A stretch of DNA of 16,661 nucleotides from JBBRMG01 sp038230955 (GTDB lineage: Bacteria; Patescibacteriota; Doudnabacteria; UBA920): the NCBI GenBank assembly GCA_038230955.1, contig JBBRMG010000021.1:1-16661 (forward strand). The letters are read 5' to 3'. The notes below the pieces were generated by a model. It was not told where the DNA came from and searched no databases. It saw nothing but the letters and a program-made list of their open reading frames with translations. A program made the translations under genes and the position numbers. Below, one piece after another: positions 14,202 through 16,661 of the stretch (positions are counted from its first letter, which is position 1; every line of letters begins with the position of its first letter).

Positions 14202-16661
14202 ATGAAATTAAAGAGTGCAAAAAAAGCGCAAAGTGTACGCTTACCTAAGCATGTTATTCCTGAGCGTTATAAGATAATGCTTCACCCAGATTTCGAAAGC
14301 TTTACATTTAGTGGCGAAGAAACGATATACTTCAAGTTAACAAAAACTGTGCGGCAGGTTACTTTGCATTCAGTCGATTTAAAAATTCACAGCGCAGAAG
14401 TTTTAGCGACTTCAGCTAAAGGCAAAGATACATGGGCTGCTAAAATTTCCTACGATATCAAAAACGAAACCGTCACATTCACCTTTCCCAAAACAATTCG
14501 CCCCGGTAAACACCAGCTCAAACTTTTGTTTGTCGGTATTTTAACTGACCAGTTAAAAGGGTTTTATCGCAGTAAGTATTTGCACAAGGGCATAGAAAAG
14601 CACTTGGCAACTACCCAATTTGAAGCAACAGACGCTCGCAAAGCCTTTCCTTGCTTTGATGAACCAGCTCAGAAAGCCGTTTTTGATGTCACCTTAATGA
14701 TCCCTCAGCACATGACTGCAGTGTCGAATACCATTGAAACCTCTATTGTGAACCACGACAACGGTTTGAAAATAGTAAAGTTTGCGCCTACGCCTAAAAT
14801 GTCCACATACTTGTTAGCCTTTATTATTGGCGAGCTGGAGTATATAGAAGGCAAAACCAAAGATAACGTGCTTGTGCGTGTTTTTACTACTCCCGGAAAG
14901 AAGAAACAAGGTAAGTTCGCTCTTGGTGTGGCCATCCGCACCTTAGAATTTTTTAATAAATTTTTTGATATTGATTATCCTCTGCCTGTGCTAGATATGA
15001 TTGCAATTCCGGATTTTGCGGCCGGTGCAATGGAGAACTGGGGAGCAGTGACATACCGCGAGACTGCGCTATTAGTCGACGAAGCCAATACACCGTTAGT
15101 TAACCGCCAATATATCGCTCATGTTATCGCCCATGAGCTAGCGCACCAATGGTTTGGTAATTTAGTAACGATGGAATGGTGGACTCATTTATGGCTCAAC
15201 GAAAGCTTTGCCACTTATATTTCTACAGTCGCCATAGACAATCTTTATCCCGATTGGCACATTTGGTCTCAATTTGTCCATGATGATATGGGCTGGGCCT
15301 TTTCCTTAGACGGCTTAAATAGCACACATCCAATTGAAGTAGAAGTGCATCACCCCGACCAAATTGATGAAATTTTTGACGGCATAAGCTACGGTAAGGG
15401 TGCTAGCGTCATTCGAATGCTCGCTGATTATTTGGGCGATCGTGATTTTCGTGATGGTCTCAGGTATTACTTAAAAAAGCACAGTTACAAAAACACTACT
15501 ACTGTTAATCTATGGGAAGCGTTTGAAAAATCTTCTGGTAAACCTGTGCGGGAAATGATGAAAACTTGGACGGGTAAATCCGGACATCCTGTAATTGATG
15601 TGTTCCTAAATCCATCCGGCAAGCAAATCACATTAAAACAGTCGCGCTATTTTCTTAGCCCATTGTCAAAGCAAGTCACTCGTGACAAAACTGTCTGGCC
15701 TATTCCGATTAAGCATCAGGCAGTTGGCCGAAAAGGACATAGATACGCCTATATGACAGGGCGTCAACTGGAATTAGCTAAACCACAAGAAGGACTGAAA
15801 ATCAATCTCGGTGAGGTCGGATTTTATCGAACGGCATACCATGGTCAGTTAATTGCCGACCTAGCCGATGGCTTATCAAAAAAACAGATTTCTCAAAATG
15901 ATAGATTTGGTTTAGTTCGCGACGCTATTTCCTTAGCAGGCAGCGGCAACATTAGCATTGATGAATTAATGGAACTATTAAGCCATTACAAAACTGAAAC
16001 TGCGTACAATGTATGGATAGAAATAATAACCGGCATGGCGGAGTTGGATGTTCTAATGGCTGGCCATGTGGATCAAAAAAAACTACGCAAATTATTTGTG
16101 CAATTTCTGATTCCAATTGGACGTAAAGTTGGGTGGCACTCTAAATTAAAAGAGCCGGATAACACAACATTACTACGCCCATTAGTTATTGGTGCGTTGG
16201 GTAGATACGGTCACCAGCCGGTGATAAAGCAGGCTAAGTCTGTGTTTCGAAACGCTGTAAAAGGGCAAAATATTAACCCGGATATAAAAGCAGTTGTGTA
16301 TTCGCTGGCAGCAGAAAACGGGGGAGTCAAGGAATTTGAAGCAATTCAGAAATTATATCGACTGGCCCCGGCTCAAGAAGAGCGAAATCGCTTAGCGCGG
16401 GCACTATTTATGTTCCAGCAAAAGATGTTAATCAACAAAGCACTAAAATTTAACTTCTCTAAAGAAGTGCGCGACCAAGACGCCCCAATGACTTACATTG
16501 CTGCTTGGCGCAATCAACAAGCTTGGTCCCAATTATGGGACTACATGCAAACCCAATGGCCCGCACTAATGAAGCGCTACGGTCAAGGCGGCCGAATGTT
16601 AGGGGGGATGATAAAGCAACTGGCTTTATTCAGCGACCCTAAAACTGCCAAAGCTGTAAAG
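14202..16661 (+). CDS. M1-family zinc aminopeptidase (PepN/ERAP-like), 3' end outside the window
   Basis: This frame is open to the last base and gives 820 residues without a stop. M1 metallopeptidases remove N-terminal amino acids from peptides. All active-site parts are present: the exopeptidase motif GAMENWG (275-281), the zinc site HELAH (H311, E312, H315) with E334 eighteen residues later in WLNESFA, and Y397 in SYGKG as the transition-state tyrosine. The N-terminal saddle domain begins near LPKHVIPERYKIML, the ERAP1-like C-terminal helical domain spans roughly 530-820, and the family's usual length of about 850-880 suggests only a short tail is missing. There is no signal peptide, so it is probably cytosolic. 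ATG 14202 lies 4 nt after the glycosylase gene and has no Shine-Dalgarno site. Confidence 0.93.
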   Translation, partial: MKLKSAKKAQSVRLPKHVIPERYKIMLHPDFESFTFSGEETIYFKLTKTVRQVTLHSVDLKIHSAEVLATSAKGKDTWAAKISYDIKNETVTFTFPKTIRPGKHQLKLLFVGILTDQLKGFYRSKYLHKGIEKHLATTQFEATDARKAFPCFDEPAQKAVFDVTLMIPQHMTAVSNTIETSIVNHDNGLKIVKFAPTPKMSTYLLAFIIGELEYIEGKTKDNVLVRVFTTPGKKKQGKFALGVAIRTLEFFNKFFDIDYPLPVLDMIAIPDFAAGAMENWGAVTYRETALLVDEANTPLVNRQYIAHVIAHELAHQWFGNLVTMEWWTHLWLNESFATYISTVAIDNLYPDWHIWSQFVHDDMGWAFSLDGLNSTHPIEVEVHHPDQIDEIFDGISYGKGASVIRMLADYLGDRDFRDGLRYYLKKHSYKNTTTVNLWEAFEKSSGKPVREMMKTWTGKSGHPVIDVFLNPSGKQITLKQSRYFLSPLSKQVTRDKTVWPIPIKHQAVGRKGHRYAYMTGRQLELAKPQEGLKINLGEVGFYRTAYHGQLIADLADGLSKKQISQNDRFGLVRDAISLAGSGNISIDELMELLSHYKTETAYNVWIEIITGMAELDVLMAGHVDQKKLRKLFVQFLIPIGRKVGWHSKLKEPDNTTLLRPLVIGALGRYGHQPVIKQAKSVFRNAVKGQNINPDIKAVVYSLAAENGGVKEFEAIQKLYRLAPAQEERNRLARALFMFQQKMLINKALKFNFSKEVRDQDAPMTYIAAWRNQQAWSQLWDYMQTQWPALMKRYGQGGRMLGGMIKQLALFSDPKTAKAVK

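Overview
The window looks like a compact, AT-leaning bacterial chromosome segment, most likely from a candidate phyla radiation (Patescibacteria) lineage. The evidence is indirect. Genes are packed with gaps of 1-28 nt or short overlaps, almost no plus-strand start has a Shine-Dalgarno sequence, one promoter implies a leaderless mRNA, and MurG and SecA have a divergent CPR-like look. TGA acts as a normal stop (at 1718-1720), so the TGA-to-glycine code of Gracilibacteria/Absconditabacteria is not in use. Assignment to a phylum is an inference.

Layout. (1) 1-135 is the 3' end of, or a complete, tiny membrane protein. (2) 228-577 is the RNase P RNA gene with a textbook promoter and an intrinsic terminator. 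(3) 641-8615 is a tightly packed operon: three GT4-type glycosyltransferases, then murG, a patatin-like lipase homologue, murC and murB. It starts at an extended -10 promoter only a few bases from its first ATG. The mur genes supply cytoplasmic and lipid II steps of peptidoglycan synthesis; the glycosyltransferases probably build a surface glycan. (4) 8641-8982 is hpf, with its own promoter inside the end of murB, followed by a bidirectional terminator. (5) 9048-9395 is a lone minus-strand gene of unknown function. It has its own consensus promoter and the only strong Shine-Dalgarno sequence in the window, and it sits between hpf and secA, which are neighbours in many bacteria. (6) 9567-16661 holds secA, a VOC-fold protein, a small unknown protein, a Ham1/ITPase-type nucleotide pyrophosphatase, a family 4-like uracil-DNA glycosylase and an M1 aminopeptidase that runs off the end. 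These are co-directional and may be read through together, since no terminator is visible between them.

No CRISPR array, tRNA, insertion sequence or prophage was found. The most notable signals are deviations from family signatures in otherwise well preserved proteins. MurG lacks its GGTGGH loop, the patatin homologue in the mur operon has lost its oxyanion glycines, the glycosylase lacks two of four iron-sulphur cysteines, the SecA zinc motif lacks a ligand, and the ITPase has two changed pocket residues. The isolated minus-strand gene also stands out. I did not find a complete, clearly new multi-gene system.
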